From Arachis hypogaea (lineage: Eukaryota > Streptophyta > Magnoliopsida > Fabales > Fabaceae): a stretch of 64,000 bases of DNA. Below, one piece after another: positions 10,278 to 21,568 of the stretch. The notes below the pieces were generated by a model. It had not been told where the DNA came from, did no database searches, and saw only the letters and a program-made list of their open reading frames with translations. Location: NCBI RefSeq assembly GCF_003086295.3, contig NC_092046.1:108541363-108605362 (forward strand), read 5' to 3'. Every line of letters begins with the position of its first letter. Within the stretch, counting starts at the first letter, position 1. The position numbers and the translations under genes are program-made.

Positions 10278-11318
10278 CTACCTGTTCTTTACTTTCTTCC
10301 TCTTCTTCCAATTTGTTAAGAGAAATGACTTCAAAGAAGGAGAAGTTTCAGCTACTGTCCCTTGCCTTGGCTTTTCCTCAGCAAGCTTCCTTTTGCAAAT
10401 GGCTTGATTGATCTTGCTTGCTGGATTAGGGACAGGATTGGTGCTCTTGTTAGTTGCCTTCACTTCTTTGAATCCAAGTCTTGGTTGCTGTGTGATTATT
10501 GGAGTTTTGCATTCATCCAGAGCTTTTTGTATTGGTGGTTCCATGAACTCCTCCTTTATGTACTTCTCTGCCTCACTTGAGTTTGGAATGACTTCTTCAC
10601 TTTCTTGCTCCTCCACTTCCTCTTTTACACCCAACATTTGTTTCAATTGCTCTATCATGGGGGAGGTTTGTGAGAGTTGTGAGTCTTCATGTTCTCTTGT
10701 CATCTCAAGTGAAGTTTCAGGTTCAACCACCTCATTCTTCATTGAAAGTTCACTTGATGCAGTGGCCTCCTTATCTTGCTTTTCCACTTTCTCCTTCATA
10801 TCCATCAATTGGCCTTCATTTTTCTTGCTCAGTGGTTCTAAGCTCCTCCTTATTTTCTCTACTTCTTCATTCATATTTTTGAAGAAAGCTTCTTGCCTTT
10901 TCTCGGATATTTGTGCTTCTTTCGCATATTTTTCGAGCTTGGACTCAAGCTCTGAAAGCCTTGAGTGGTTCATGGAAGTTTGTGTGGGTGGTGAGTTTTG
11001 AAAGGGGCTTTCGGTTGAAGTATGGTCAAGTGATGATATCTTTGGATGATTATCATATGGAGCACTAGAATTCCCTTCCCAGCCACCATTAGAATCATGA
11101 CTTGCATTATTTTGTGGTGGAAAGAAATATCCCATATGATTTTCTTTCTCATCTTGTGGTTCTGAAGCATAGCTCCATGAATTGGAGTGCCCAGAATTTG
11201 AAGTTTCTTGGTGATATCCCCAGCCATCATTAGAGATTGGTGATGGTGGGTGATATCCCATAAAATTTTGTTTGACCAAATGATGAGTTGAACTCCATTT
11301 GTATTTTGCAAACATCAA
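10278..11318 (-). CDS. Unknown retrotransposon protein with coiled coil (346 aa)
   Basis: I do not recognise this protein. It is an intact frame in a very young element, starting 150 nt downstream of the PBS, where gag would normally lie. Residues 1-120 are rich in Asn, Ser, Gly, Pro, Trp and Tyr and look disordered. Residues 121-185 (from LSELESKLEKYAKE onward) are heptad-like and probably form a coiled coil. Residues 190-265 are acidic. The tail, about 309-346, is basic (KRKLAEEKPR, WKKRKKVKNR) and could bind nucleic acid or act as a nuclear signal. No CCHC knuckle or protease motif is visible. The ORFs of H and J have a similar order (polar N-terminus, coiled coil, acidic part), so they may be related. 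The first ATG of two adjacent ones is used; a later Met (residue 20) is possible. A gag substitute is a plausible role, but that is inference. Confidence 0.7.
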   Translation of the reverse strand: MMFAKYKWSSTHHLVKQNFMGYHPPSPISNDGWGYHQETSNSGHSNSWSYASEPQDEKENHMGYFFPPQNNASHDSNGGWEGNSSAPYDNHPKISSLDHTSTESPFQNSPPTQTSMNHSRLSELESKLEKYAKEAQISEKRQEAFFKNMNEEVEKIRRSLEPLSKKNEGQLMDMKEKVEKQDKEATASSELSMKNEVVEPETSLEMTREHEDSQLSQTSPMIEQLKQMLGVKEEVEEQESEEVIPNSSEAEKYIKEEFMEPPIQKALDECKTPIITQQPRLGFKEVKATNKSTNPVPNPASKINQAICKRKLAEEKPRQGTVAETSPSLKSFLLTNWKKRKKVKNR

Positions 11319-11468
11319 TGAAAATTGAAATTACTCATATCAGAGATGAGAATTTCTTAGTGAGGCAAAAACTCAAACACCTTGGTTTCACTTTGAAACA
11401 GAAAACAAAAATAAAGAAAATGCTTGATCTAGACTTCTCACCCACATAATCATTGTTGATCTAATCAA

Positions 11469-11486
11469 TCCCCGGCAACGGCGCCA
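11469..11486 (-). promoter_or_regulatory. Primer binding site (tRNA-Asp), element B
   Basis: Perfect 18-nt tRNA-Asp complement on the minus strand, 6 nt from the 5' LTR at 11493. Confidence 0.9.
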
Positions 11487-11492
11487 AAAACT

Positions 11493-12527
11493 TGATGAGA
11501 TATTTTGGTGAAAAATAAATTTCTCCCAAAACACACAAATCTAACCGGCAAGTGCACCGGGTCGCATCAAGTAATAAAACTCACGGGAGTGAGGTCGATC
11601 CCACAGGGATTGATGGATCAAGCAACTTTAGTGGGTGATTAGTTTAGTCAAGCTAACATTGATGTGAATTGTGTGAAATTGTAACCAACAGGAAGTAAAG
11701 GACAATTAATTTAAAGTTGCAGAAAGTAAATTGCATTGAAACTTAAATTGCAAGAAAAGTAAATTGGCAAAATCTTAAATGACAAGAAAAGTAAATTGCA
11801 TGAAAAGTAAAGGGGCTGGGGCGCTGGAAATTAAATAGAGCAATATATCAGAATTCAAAACTCTTGCAGCAAGCTTAAATTGCAGGAAAGTAAATTGGGA
11901 GCAATGTAAACAGAGAAGCAAAATTGCAGAGAAGGGAATTGTAGCAGAAAAGTAAATCAGCGAGAAAACTCAAATCAATTGTGAAATCTAGAAAGACAAG
12001 TGAAGATCTCAGGAGATCCAAGAGACTAGAAAACAAGTCTAGATCTCAAGCCCTTCCTTGCCATGTCATGTGCCAACGTTAGCCTCCAAGTTAGGGGGCT
12101 AACGTTGGCTCAAACGTGGGGAGCCCAGGGAGTGATTTTCATGCCCAACGTTAGCCTCCAAGTTAGGGGGCTAACGTTGGGGCTAACTTCATGCATCCCG
12201 GTTCAATTTCTTTTATTCCATTGTCCTCTCTTCACTCCTAGCCATTCCTCTTTGCTTCAACCTTTCTCCAAGCTTTCTTCACCTATCATGAATCAACCAA
12301 ACTTATCAAAGCTATGCTTAAAATCATGAGGTATTCAATCTTTCATAATATGCAACAAATATAGCATAAAACCTCATGAAATGGCATGAATTCATATATG
12401 GTTGGTTAAATCCAAGGAAACATGAAAATCTACCCAATTGGCTTGCTTATGGCTCAAGAAAGTGCATAATTCAATTGAAAACAAAAGAAAAAGGCTAGTT
12501 AAAATAGGCTAAGATGACTTGTCATCA
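11493..12527 (-). repeat. Element B, right LTR (5' LTR)
   Basis: Same length as the left LTR, with about two differences (around 7546/11544 and 8342/12340). The U5 hairpin is at 11580-11593. The outer end GTCATCA meets C gag sequence at 12528. Confidence 0.9.
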
Positions 12528-12861
12528 GAAGTCCATGGAATTGATAGTTCAGCTTCACCAGAGTGACCAGTTGAGGCTTAAGCTCAAAATTATTAGCACC
12601 AATGGCAGGTACAGATATACTGCGCCCATAGAAGTCATGTGTAGGTGCAGTGTATGAGCCAATCACCTTCCTTGCTTAGTCTTCAGTGTTTGGATTCCCT
12701 CCATTAGCTGCGATAATGGTCTCCTCAACTTCCTTCTCAATGATTTCCTTAAGATTTTGTCTGGCTTTAGCTTGTTCCAAATGCCGCCTCAAGGTCCTTT
12801 CAGGTTCAGAATCAAACTCGAGAAGGGGTTCTTTGTCCCTATTCATGCTCATAAACAACAA
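12528..12861 (-). pseudogene. gag N-terminal fragment of element C
   Basis: Minus-strand frame whose early residues (MNRDKEPLLEFDSEPERTL) match the start of the N and G gag proteins in pattern (MSRxKDKNILVEADPEPERTL). A stop occurs near 12676, after which recognisable gag sequence continues to 12528. Only about 110 codons remain, before the Retrotrans_gag core. Cause: replacement by the A/B block. Confidence 0.75.
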
Positions 12862-13275
12862 GAAACAAAGAAAAAGTAGGAGTCAGAGTATAGAGAACTC
12901 CCAGTAAGATATCCTATGTGAAAAGAAAAATAAAACAAGACAAAATAAACAATTAACAAAAGAATTCGAAAATAAGTATGCAAAATTTAACCTAAAAATT
13001 TTCGAAAATTAAAAAGAAAAAGGTTCAAATATTTTCGAAATTCAAAAAGAAGGGAAAAACACTAAAGGGACACCAAACTTAAAATCTGAAATTAAAAGAA
13101 AATAAATAAATAAATTCAAAATTAAAGGGAAAGATAAATAAGATAAAAATTTAAAATTTAAAAGAAAAACAAAAGCAAGAAATCAAAAATTAAAAGAAAA
13201 AAAAGTGGATGAACAAAACAAAAAAAATACCTAATCTAAGCAACAAGACAACCTGTAGTTGTCAATCACAAACAA
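12862..13275 (-). other. AT-rich leader of element C
   Basis: Untranslated stretch between PBS and gag, with TTTTCGAAA-type palindromes near 12966, 13002 and 13034 and one ACACCAAACTTAAAA motif (13071). No ORF. Confidence 0.55.
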
Positions 13276-13293
13276 TCCCCGGCAACGGCGCCA
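13276..13293 (-). promoter_or_regulatory. Primer binding site (tRNA-Asp), element C
   Basis: Perfect 18-nt complement on the minus strand, 6 nt from the LTR at 13300. Confidence 0.9.
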
Positions 13294-13299
13294 AAAACT

Positions 13300-14570
13300 T
13301 GGTGTGCGAAATTAGAACTCGCACAACTTAACCGGTAAGTGCACCGGGTCATCCAAGTAATACCTCAGGTGAGTGAGTGTCAATCCCACGAGGATTGTCA
13401 AATTGAGCAAGCAATGGTTATCCTATTGGACTTAGTCAGACAAACAGTAAAAGAGAGTTGTTGTTGTTGTAACGCATAAACAAGAAAACAAGAGAATAAA
13501 GAAAGCAATTAAAGGTTTGGTGTAGAAATAATATAAGAAAACAGTTAAGGTCTCGGAGATGTTTATCTTTCTGGATTAAAACTTCTTACTAACTATTTTA
13601 ATAATGAACGATTCATTCTATGGCAAACTGTAAGTGATTATAAATGATTAAAACCTTAGTGATTTAATCTCCTCTAATCCTCATCAAATGCCACTCCCGT
13701 GGTCACTCAATTCAGATCGGAGGATGAAGCTCAGAAAACTAGTTTATACCACAAAGGCCCTAATCACCCCAATCCCGGCTGAATAGATGTTGTTTATCCC
13801 CATCAGGTTGTGTGATTAGCCATCTAGGAGAATTTTTTTCAAGCTGTAATTCAAGCAAGATATCTCTCCCGAGAATCACAAGAACTCATGTAGAAAAGGG
13901 TCATACTCCCATTCCACCCAATTCATAAGATTAACTTCGAAAACAACACCATAGAATTGAATCAAACATATATTAAAATAGAAGAATAATAATCTTAATC
14001 CATAAAAATAAATAGAGCTCCTAATCTTAACCAAGAGGTTTAGTTGCTTAAAACTTACAGAGAAAACAGGGTTCTGAAGGGTGCGGAAGGAAGAAGATCC
14101 TAAACCTCAGTGATCTTTTCCTTTAAATGCTGACCTAATAATAAATGCTAGACTTAAAATATATTATTTGTAAATAAAAATTACAAAAAGAAAATAGAAT
14201 AAAACTGAGAAGTGCTAAATCAACTTGGAGGCCCAATTGAGTGTGATTCGGGCTCCTGTTGCCGTTTTACTTCAGAATTTGGACGTGAGACGCCAAAGAG
14301 GAGGAGAAACGTTGCTGGCCCTACTCCCCTACTGGCATGAAACGCCGAGTGGGTGTTCAGCCCCCAGGTGGGTGTTGGTAGCATTTCCTTCTTTTGCTCC
14401 AGGCTCCTCCAAACTGCTCCGAAATTAACTTAAAATCATAAAATCATAAGAAAAACTCAAAGTAGCATCTAAAGGTGATTTTTTCACTAAAATCAAGTAA
14501 AAGTAAATAAAATCTAACTCAAAACAATATAAGAATAACTAGAAAAGGGGTATAAGATGTTCACGCATCA
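13300..14570 (-). repeat. Element C 5' LTR
   Basis: 1,271 bp, TGATGCGTGAAC to TTCGCACACCA on the sense strand. Long stretches match the E 3' LTR (58972-60264) in reverse complement, for example the segments around 14040-14110 and 59450-59560. A weak U5 hairpin CTCA/TGAG lies at 13364-13377. Confidence 0.85.
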
Positions 14571-15051
14571 ACCCCTTGGTGGCGCCAAACGCCAGCCCAA
14601 CGTTCAGCGCCCAGGGGGAAAGCAGAGGTTGGATGTTTAACGTCCAAAAGGGAGCATTCAAACGTCAAAATTTGATCCCCCTAGGGCGTTTAACGTCCAT
14701 TCCTAGCATTAAATGCCAGGAGCAAAAAGAAAGGGATGACCCCCTGGTGGCACCAAAGGCTAGCCCAACTTTCAACGCCCAGGGGGGGAGGAATGCTGCA
14801 GATTTTGAATTCCAAGAGGCTTCTTTGGCCAATGGATAAACCCCAGACACCAACCATTTCATCACTCAATCTTATCTATTCTCTCTTCTCTTTCACCTAC
14901 TTTTCCATCCAAAATTTATCCATCCAATCACCCATCACTTTCCTTTATTCTCTCAACCCACCTTTCACTCTACCCAATCCCCTTTCATCAATCCCACAAT
15001 CTCTCTTCCCAACAACACACATTCAAATTCAATTTACCCCCCATTCCCACC
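14571..15051 (+). other. Element E pre-ORF2 region, first piece
   Basis: The first part (14577-14830) has degenerate palindromes of the form GGCG..AACGCC, as at 24320-24540 in G and 41305-41510 in N. The second part is a C/T-rich stretch like 41600-41760 in N. It is interrupted by D at the TSD CCACC (15047-15051) and resumes at 17534. Confidence 0.65.
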
Positions 15052-17533
15052 TGATGCACGGAAAACTTGTCTCACAACAAATTTCCTTCGGCAAGTGTAC
15101 CGAATTTGTCGTCAAGTAAAAACTCACAATAGAGTGAGGTCGAATCCCACAAGGATTGATTAATCAAGCAACTTTAATTAGAGGACTGTTCTAGTTGAGC
15201 GAATCCAGAATTTGAGTTGAGAATTGCAGAAAATAAAATGGCGGGAAGGTAATTGACAGGAAAGTAAATGCTAGAATTATAGATCTGAAAGTAAATGACT
15301 GAAGGTAAATTGCAGAATTGTAAATGGGAATGGGGGAATTGCTCATTAAAGTAAATAACAGAAATTAAAGAGAATGGGTAAGATCAGAAATGGGGAGTTC
15401 ATTGGGCTTAGGAGATGTTGCATTCTCCGGATCACTTTCATTTTCATCTCTTCCTCAATCAATGCACTCATTGATCTCCTTGGCAATCTTAAGTGATTGA
15501 ATTACAATTTCTTGTAATTCAATCTCTCAAATCTTGATCAATAGCCAATTCCTTGGTCAATTGCTCATGAGAAGAGATGAAGTATGGTCACTGATTATAC
15601 CACATGCATTTCCCAAACCAAGTGTTGAGAGGATTATAGTCACATATCCATCGAAACCCAATTTGGTCCAGCATGAGAAAGCATTTCTAGCTTGATCTCT
15701 TCATTCCTCTTTCAAGGTTCAGAAGACATCCAAGTATGAATAGCTTCTTTTTCAAGATAACTACTCAATTGGATGAAGATCGAAAGCTTTCAAGTAAAAT
15801 CAAGAGAAAAGATAGAAGAAAAATAATGAAAACTAGTATTGATCCATCAAATTACAACAGAGCTCCCTAACCCAATGACAGGGGTTTAGTTGTTCACAGC
15901 TCTGGAAAATGAAAACAAAGATGGAGAATACATGATGAAAACTTAGAAGTGCAGAGAAAGTAAATACAGAGAGTAGTTCCTATGCTAAGAGTCTCCCTAT
16001 AATTTCCCACTGTCCAAAATATTTCAAAGCTACTCCTATATATACTACTCTTCTGTTCTTCTAGTTGATTCTTCAAGTCTTGGGCCTTTGGATCTTGAGT
16101 TTGAAGCAGTTTTCTTCTTCATTGGGCTTAGCTTTTACTTGCAGAGAGAAAGTATGAAGTGGGCAGGGGCTTTGGCTCAGGAAGTTAGTGGTGTTAACGT
16201 TCAGTAAAAATATGGGTTCGAGAACGTTAGTGACAATCACCTTTTTCACTAACGTTGCTCACCAAAGTTAAAAGCCACGTTAACCTCAACGTTAGTGGCA
16301 CAAACGTTGCCACTAATGTTTCCACTATGTCCTTTGCACACGTTATTGGGACTCAACTTTCCCAATAACGTTGAGAAGCCTCCCCCTTCCCTACGATAGA
16401 GTCCACGTTAACTTAGTTAACGTGGCTCTTTTAACGTAGGCTTGCCATCCTTCGAGAACATTAGTGACACTTACCATTATCACTAACGTTTCAAATTGCC
16501 CCTATTTTCCACGTTAGAGTCCACGTTAACTAGGTTAACGTGGCTTCTAACGTGGCCTTGCTAGCCATCTCCAACGTTAGTGACAAAGTTGAGTGTCACT
16601 AACGTTGGCTCATCTTTCCCTTATCCACGCTAGCTTCCACGTTAACTAAGTTAACGTGGGAGTTAACGTGGCTCATGGTGGCATGTGTGGCTCCTTCCAA
16701 CGTTAGTGACAATGTTGGGTGTCACTAACGTTGGCGATCACCTTCTTTCTTCATGTTAGCTTCCACGTTAACTAGGTTAACGTGGGAGTCAACGTGGCTC
16801 ATTGGGGGCTTGTGTTCTTCTAACGTTAGTGACAATGTTGGGTGTCACTAACGTTGTCGACCACTTTGTTCCTTCACGTTAGCTTCCACGTTAACTAGGT
16901 TAACGTGGGAGTTAACGTGGCTTAATGTGCTTTGGCCAACGTTAGTGACAATGTTGAGTGTCACTAACGTTGGCTCCCCCCTTTCTTCGTAATGTTAGAG
17001 GCCACGTTAACTAAGTTAACGTGGGCTCTAACGTGGCCACTCATGATCTTGGTCCAACGTTAGTGATAATGTTAAGTGTCACTAACGTTGGCTCCATTTC
17101 TTTACTTCCACGTTAGAGTTTACGTTAACTTAGTTAACGTGACTCTTAACGTGGGCAATGATGGCTTCAAGAGTGTTATTAGCAATCACTTTTCTCATTA
17201 ACTTTGCAAGTTACTCCCATTCCACGTTAGTGTTAACGTTAGTGTAACTAACGTAGCCACTAATGTGGTTCTTCTTTGCTTCCTTTGTCCTGAAATCAAG
17301 CAATAACGTGCATCAAAGTTCTAGTCCAAGTCATGGGAAATGCAACATCCAATTTTGTCCTTAAATTCATGCAAAATCCTCATGAAATCATGTAAAGTGC
17401 ACAATGTATGCTTGAATCAAGATGTAAGTGAATATCTATCCAAAACTAACTTATTTCCTAAGGAAATGCATGAAACTACCCTAAAAACAGTAAAGAAAAG
17501 GTCAGTGAAACTGGCCAAAATGCCCTGGCATCA
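15052..17533 (-). mobile_element. Solo LTR D
   Basis: 2,482 bp with TG..CA ends (plus strand TGATGCACGG to CCTGGCATCA) and a perfect 5-bp TSD, CCACC at 15047-15051 and 17534-17538. No PBS, PPT or coding sequence lies inside, so it is a solo LTR left by intra-element recombination. The U5 hairpin CTCAC/GTGAG (15123-15138) and GGCAAGTGTACCG motif at its left end show minus orientation. The hairpin array at 16190-17245 is its most striking part. Confidence 0.88.
16190..17245. repeat. Alternating palindrome array in solo LTR D
   Basis: About seven units of roughly 115-120 bp. Each carries two self-complementary blocks: CCACGTTAACT/AGTTAACGTGG (about 11-bp arms, 1-nt centre) and CCAACGTTAGTGACA/TGTCACTAACGTTGG (15-bp arms, 8-nt loop). 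Central units are best conserved; edges are degenerate. Confidence 0.85.
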
Positions 17534-17695
17534 CCACCCCATGATCAAAACTCCTCCTACCCCCACCTATAATTACCCCATTCTTAATACACTTTCACCA
17601 CATCTCACACTACTCCTCCCCTCTTACCCACATTTCACCATACACACTTCCCCTTCTTCAACTTCCCCTTTTTCACACCCAAAGGCCGAAGTCAT

Positions 17696-19175
17696 TGATG
17701 AGTCCATATTTGATAATAATTTTTTGCTTGAATTGGATGGATTTCATCACATAAACTCATACTTAATCACTAAAATAGCATACCTTTGTGATTTTTCTCT
17801 TATTTGAACCTAAATGTGAAAACATGTGTTTTTATTCTTAAATTGATTATTTTAATTCCATTTTTATTCCATTTGATGCCATGATTTTAGGTCAATTAGG
17901 CAAGAATGGTTTGGTAGAAGTGGAAGAAAGCATGCAAAATGGGAGATTTCATGAAGAAAACAAAGGAGAAGCACACAGTCATGTGTGCGTATGCACAAGT
18001 GAAAAAATTAGCAAATGCGCGTACGTGCACATCTGTATATATGCACACCTCTTGGCCCAATTTTTGGTGTTTCTGAAGCTGATTGGGTGCTATATCAAGA
18101 GGACTTCATTCCATATCAAAGGGAGAGCTCACTTTTAGATAGAAAACCTAATTATGAGTAGGAGTAGTGTTGTTTTGAGAAATTCTCTCTTAGGGTTTTA
18201 CTTAATTTTTATTGTAGCATTTTATAGTCAAGTTTTGATCTTGGATTTTGCACATCTTTATTGTAAGTACTCTTTAATTCCCTCTTTAATTACACTACTT
18301 TTGTTACATTTTGCTCATAGTTCAAGTTATTTTGTTAATATATGCAATTTTAATTTCTTGAAGTTTTGGTTGATGAATTTAGTGTTTTATGATTTCTATT
18401 TGCTTGATTGAATGTTTATTGTTAATTTTGTGAATAGTTTGGTTATAGTTTTCTTTTTCCTTTTCAATTTTACATGTTATGCTTTTATGCCAACAAGGTG
18501 TTTGTAAAAATGCCAATTATGAGTTTTGAGTAGATTTTCACACCTTGTCTTGGAAAATGAGTTCCTAGGATACTAGAGTCATAATGTTCGACATTTAGTG
18601 GTAATTCTTGGGTTGTTAGTTGATTCTTGTTTCCATTGACACTAGCTTTTTACTAAGTTAATTGGTAAGTTAGCTAGGACTTATGGATTAGGGTCGATTA
18701 TTCTTGCTTGACTTACTCCTCGATGTTAGGGATTGACGAAGTGAGATTAACTCATCATAGTTGCCATAGTTGTAGTTATGACAATAATAGGATTCCTTAA
18801 TTCTCATTCCCAAGTCAATGCTCTTTTATGTATTTATAGCATTTTCATTAAGTTTTTATCTTGTTTCTTTTTTCTTGCATTAATTCCCTTTTTAATCATT
18901 TGTTAGTTTTTTTATTTCTTAGTTCTTTTAAATTTCCGTTATACAATTGAAAACCCCCTCTTCTCCTCACAACCAGGAGTGTGACATCTTAATTACATAG
19001 TCTGAGGGAGACGACCCGGGACTTAGAACTCCCGGTTATTAATTTATTTTGGAATGTGACAAACCTTTGAATTTAAACTTTGATCGTGGGAGTTAATTCC
19101 CGATTTTGGTCTATACTTGCAACAGAATTCTATATTTTTGTTGAAAACCCGAACCGGCATAATTTCCGTGCATCA
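17696..19175 (+). mobile_element. Solo LTR F
   Basis: 1,480 bp from TGATGAGTCC to CCGTGCATCA. Flanks are GTCAT (17691-17695) and ATCAT (19176-19180), a 4/5 match consistent with an aged TSD, and removing F joins E sequence smoothly (AAGTCAT to CCCCACTC). The 3' portion has GACGACCCGGGAC, a U5-type signature that fixes plus orientation. It has no PBS, PPT or coding content. Degenerate GCGTACG-type motifs lie near 17985-18050. Confidence 0.82.
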
Positions 19176-19240
19176 ATCATCCCCACTCTCCTCTATCTCA
19201 TCCTTCTCTCTTCTTTTCCTTTTCTTATTCTCTATTTTTA

Positions 19241-19279
19241 TTTTGCTCGGGGACGAGCAAAACTTTTAAGTTTGGTGTT
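19241..19279 (+). promoter_or_regulatory. RGGA hairpin upstream of E ORF2
   Basis: A 9-bp stem TTTTGCTCG/CGAGCAAAA with loop GGGA (19241-19262), followed by CTTTTAAGTTTGGTGTTG. It sits 37 nt before the ORF2 ATG rather than at an LTR, the same place as in G (23875-23894) and N (41809-41826). Confidence 0.6.
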
Positions 19280-19832
19280 GGCCAGTCCACTTTTTGCTTC
19301 TCCACTTTTTCCTCTATGGCACCCAAAACCGAAGAATCCTCAAGGAAAAGAAAGGAGAAAGCCCCCACTTCCGATCCATGGGATTTTACACGATTCTTTT
19401 CCAAGACCCATCAAGACCATTTTTATGATGTGGTGAGGAAGAAGAAGGTGATCCTCGAGGTCCCCTTCAGATTGAAGAATGATGAGTACCCGGAGATCCT
19501 ATATCAGATTCTGAGACAGGATTGAGAAGTTTTGGCCAACCCCGTCACCGAGGTTGGAGTGCTAAGGGTGCGAGAGTTCTATGACAATGCTTGGGTGACG
19601 AGCAATCATGATAGAAGCGTGAACATGGAGCCGAACAGTTGGCACCCTATGGTCAGAGGATACATCATGGATTTCAGCCCAGAGAGTGTGAGCGTGGCGC
19701 TACAGTTGTTAGAGCCACGAGAGGACCCTCATTCACACACTCGCATGGTCAATACTGACCAGCGGTTGGATCAAGTCCTTACTGACATCTGCATACCTAG
19801 AGCTCAGTGGAGGAGGGATGCTCAAGGTCGGC

Positions 19833-21530
19833 TGGTGTGGGAAATCGTGATTCACACTTTTCACATATCCGCACAACTAACCAGTAAGTGCATTGGGTCG
19901 TCCAAGTAATAAACCTTACGTGAGTAAGGGTCGATCCCATGGAGATTGTCGACTTGAAGCAAGCTATGGTCATCCTTGTAAATCTCAGTCAGGCGGATTC
20001 AAATGGTTATGAGGTTTTGATAATTAAAATATAAATAAAACATAAAATAAGATAAAGTTACTTATGTAATTCACTGGTGGAAATTTCAGATAAGCGTATG
20101 GAGATGCTTTGTTGCTTCTGAACCTCTACTTTCCTATTGCCTTATTCTAATCGTGCGTTACTTCCTTCCATGGCAAGCTGTAGGATCCTCTCAGTGAAAA
20201 TGGTCCGCTACGGTTTCTGCACGGCTAATTAACTGTCGGATTTCTCGTCTCGGATGAAAAATACCAGGTACAGCTACCGCATGGCTAATCATCTGTCAGT
20301 TCCTGCTAGCGTCGGAATAGGATCCATTGATCCTTTTGCACACTGTCACTACGCCCAACATTCGAAGGTTTGAAGCTCGTCACAGTCATCCCTTCCCAGA
20401 TCCTACTCGAAATACCACAGACAAGGTTTAGACTTTTCGGATCCCAGGAATGCTGCAAATTGTTCTAGCCTATACTACGAAGATACTAATCTCATGGACT
20501 CAGTCTGTGTATTAGATATCTAAGAGAATATACTCCGGCTGTCGTCCAATGACTACGTTGAATATCATGTAGACCGCTTTGTGGTTGTCAGGCACGCGGA
20601 TCATGGCTAAGCGAGTAACGAAGATAGTGGGTGATTGTCATGGGTCACCCCTTCATTCTGACTTAACTTAATTAAGAACAAGAGTATATCTTGGAGAAGA
20701 AGTAGGCATGAATTGAAAGAAAAATAATAGTACTTGCATTAATTCATGAAAAACAGCAGAGCTCCACACCTTAATCTATGGGGTGTGGAAACTCACTCCA
20801 CTGTAGAAAATACATACGTGAAAAAGGTCTAAGCATGGCCGTTTGGCCAGCCTCCAATGTCTAAGGACTAAACGTCCAAAGATGAAAAAGTCTGAATACA
20901 ATAGTAAAAAGTGCTATTTATACTAAACTAGTTACTTAGGTTTACAGAAAATGAGTAACTAAGTGCAGATAGTGCAGAAATCTACTTCCGGGGCCCACTT
21001 CGTGTGTGCTTGGTCTGAGCATTGAAGCTTTTTCATGCATAGGCTGTTCCTAGGGTTAAACGCCAGCTTGGGTGCCAGTTTGGGCGTTTAACTCCAATTC
21101 TGGTGCCAGTTTGGGCGTTTTACGCCAGAAAGTTTTAGGCTGGATTTGGACGCCAGTTTGGGCCATCAAATGTCAAGAAAAGTATAGACTATTATATATT
21201 GATGGAAAGCCCAGGATGTCTACTTTCCAACGCAATTAAGAGCGCACCAATTTGGCTTCTGTAACTCCAGAAAATTCGTTTCGAGTGCAACAGGGTCAGA
21301 ATCCAACAGCATCTGCAGTCCTTTTTCAGCCTCTGAATCAGATTTTTACCCAGGTCCCTCAATTTCAGCCAGAAAATACCTGAAATCACAGAAAAACATA
21401 CAAACTCAAAGTAAAGTCCAGAAATTTTATTTTTGAATAAAAACTAATAAAATATAATAAAAAGTAATTAAAACATACTAAAAACTATGTAAAAATAATG
21501 CCAAAAACGGTATAAATTATCCGCTCATCA
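19833..21530 (-). repeat. Element G 3' LTR
   Basis: 1,698 bp, sense TGATGAGCGGATAA to CGATTTCCCACACCA. The U5 hairpin CCTTAC/GTAAGG is at 19914-19929 and the GCATGGCC..GGCCAGCC motif at 20833-20854. It has one more GGCGTTT-type palindrome segment (about 21078-21112) than the 5' LTR. Confidence 0.88.
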
Positions 21531-21568
21531 CAACACCAAACTTAAATTGTTGCTTGTCCCCAAGCAAC
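21531..21568 (-). promoter_or_regulatory. RGGA hairpin and PPT-type motif, element G
   Basis: Sense stem GTTGCTTG/CAAGCAAC with loop GGGA (21549-21568), then AATTTAAGTTTGGTGTTG abutting the LTR. It matches N (43233-43270) almost exactly. Confidence 0.65.

Larger units (their letters stand above)
7495..12527 (-). mobile_element. Element B, young non-autonomous LTR retrotransposon
   Basis: Two 1,035-bp LTRs (7495-8529 and 11493-12527) differ at about two sites, a tRNA-Asp PBS lies at 11469-11486, and an RGGA hairpin plus TTTAAGTTTGGTGTTG abuts the 3' LTR. The only sizeable ORF is the unknown 346-codon frame at 10278-11318; there is no gag, RT or integrase. The LTR ends resemble those of A, so it is a sister subfamily. 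The right flank (GAAGT, in C gag) has no partner on the left because the left LTR is fused to array A. Confidence 0.85.
12528..14570 (-). mobile_element. Element C, truncated LTR retrotransposon
   Basis: It holds the 5' LTR (13300-14570), a tRNA-Asp PBS (13276-13293), an AT-rich leader and the start of gag, cut at 12528 where the A/B block begins. Its LTR is the same family as that of E but in the opposite orientation. Its right edge meets E internal sequence (ACCCCTTGG) at 14571, so C probably inserted into E; the other half is off-window and no TSD can be tested. Confidence 0.75.

Noticed and set aside
10408..11001. 197-codon plus-strand ORF opposite the B protein
   Set aside because: Ser/Phe/Cys-rich antisense shadow of the coding frame; the minus-strand frame is longer and in the element's orientation.
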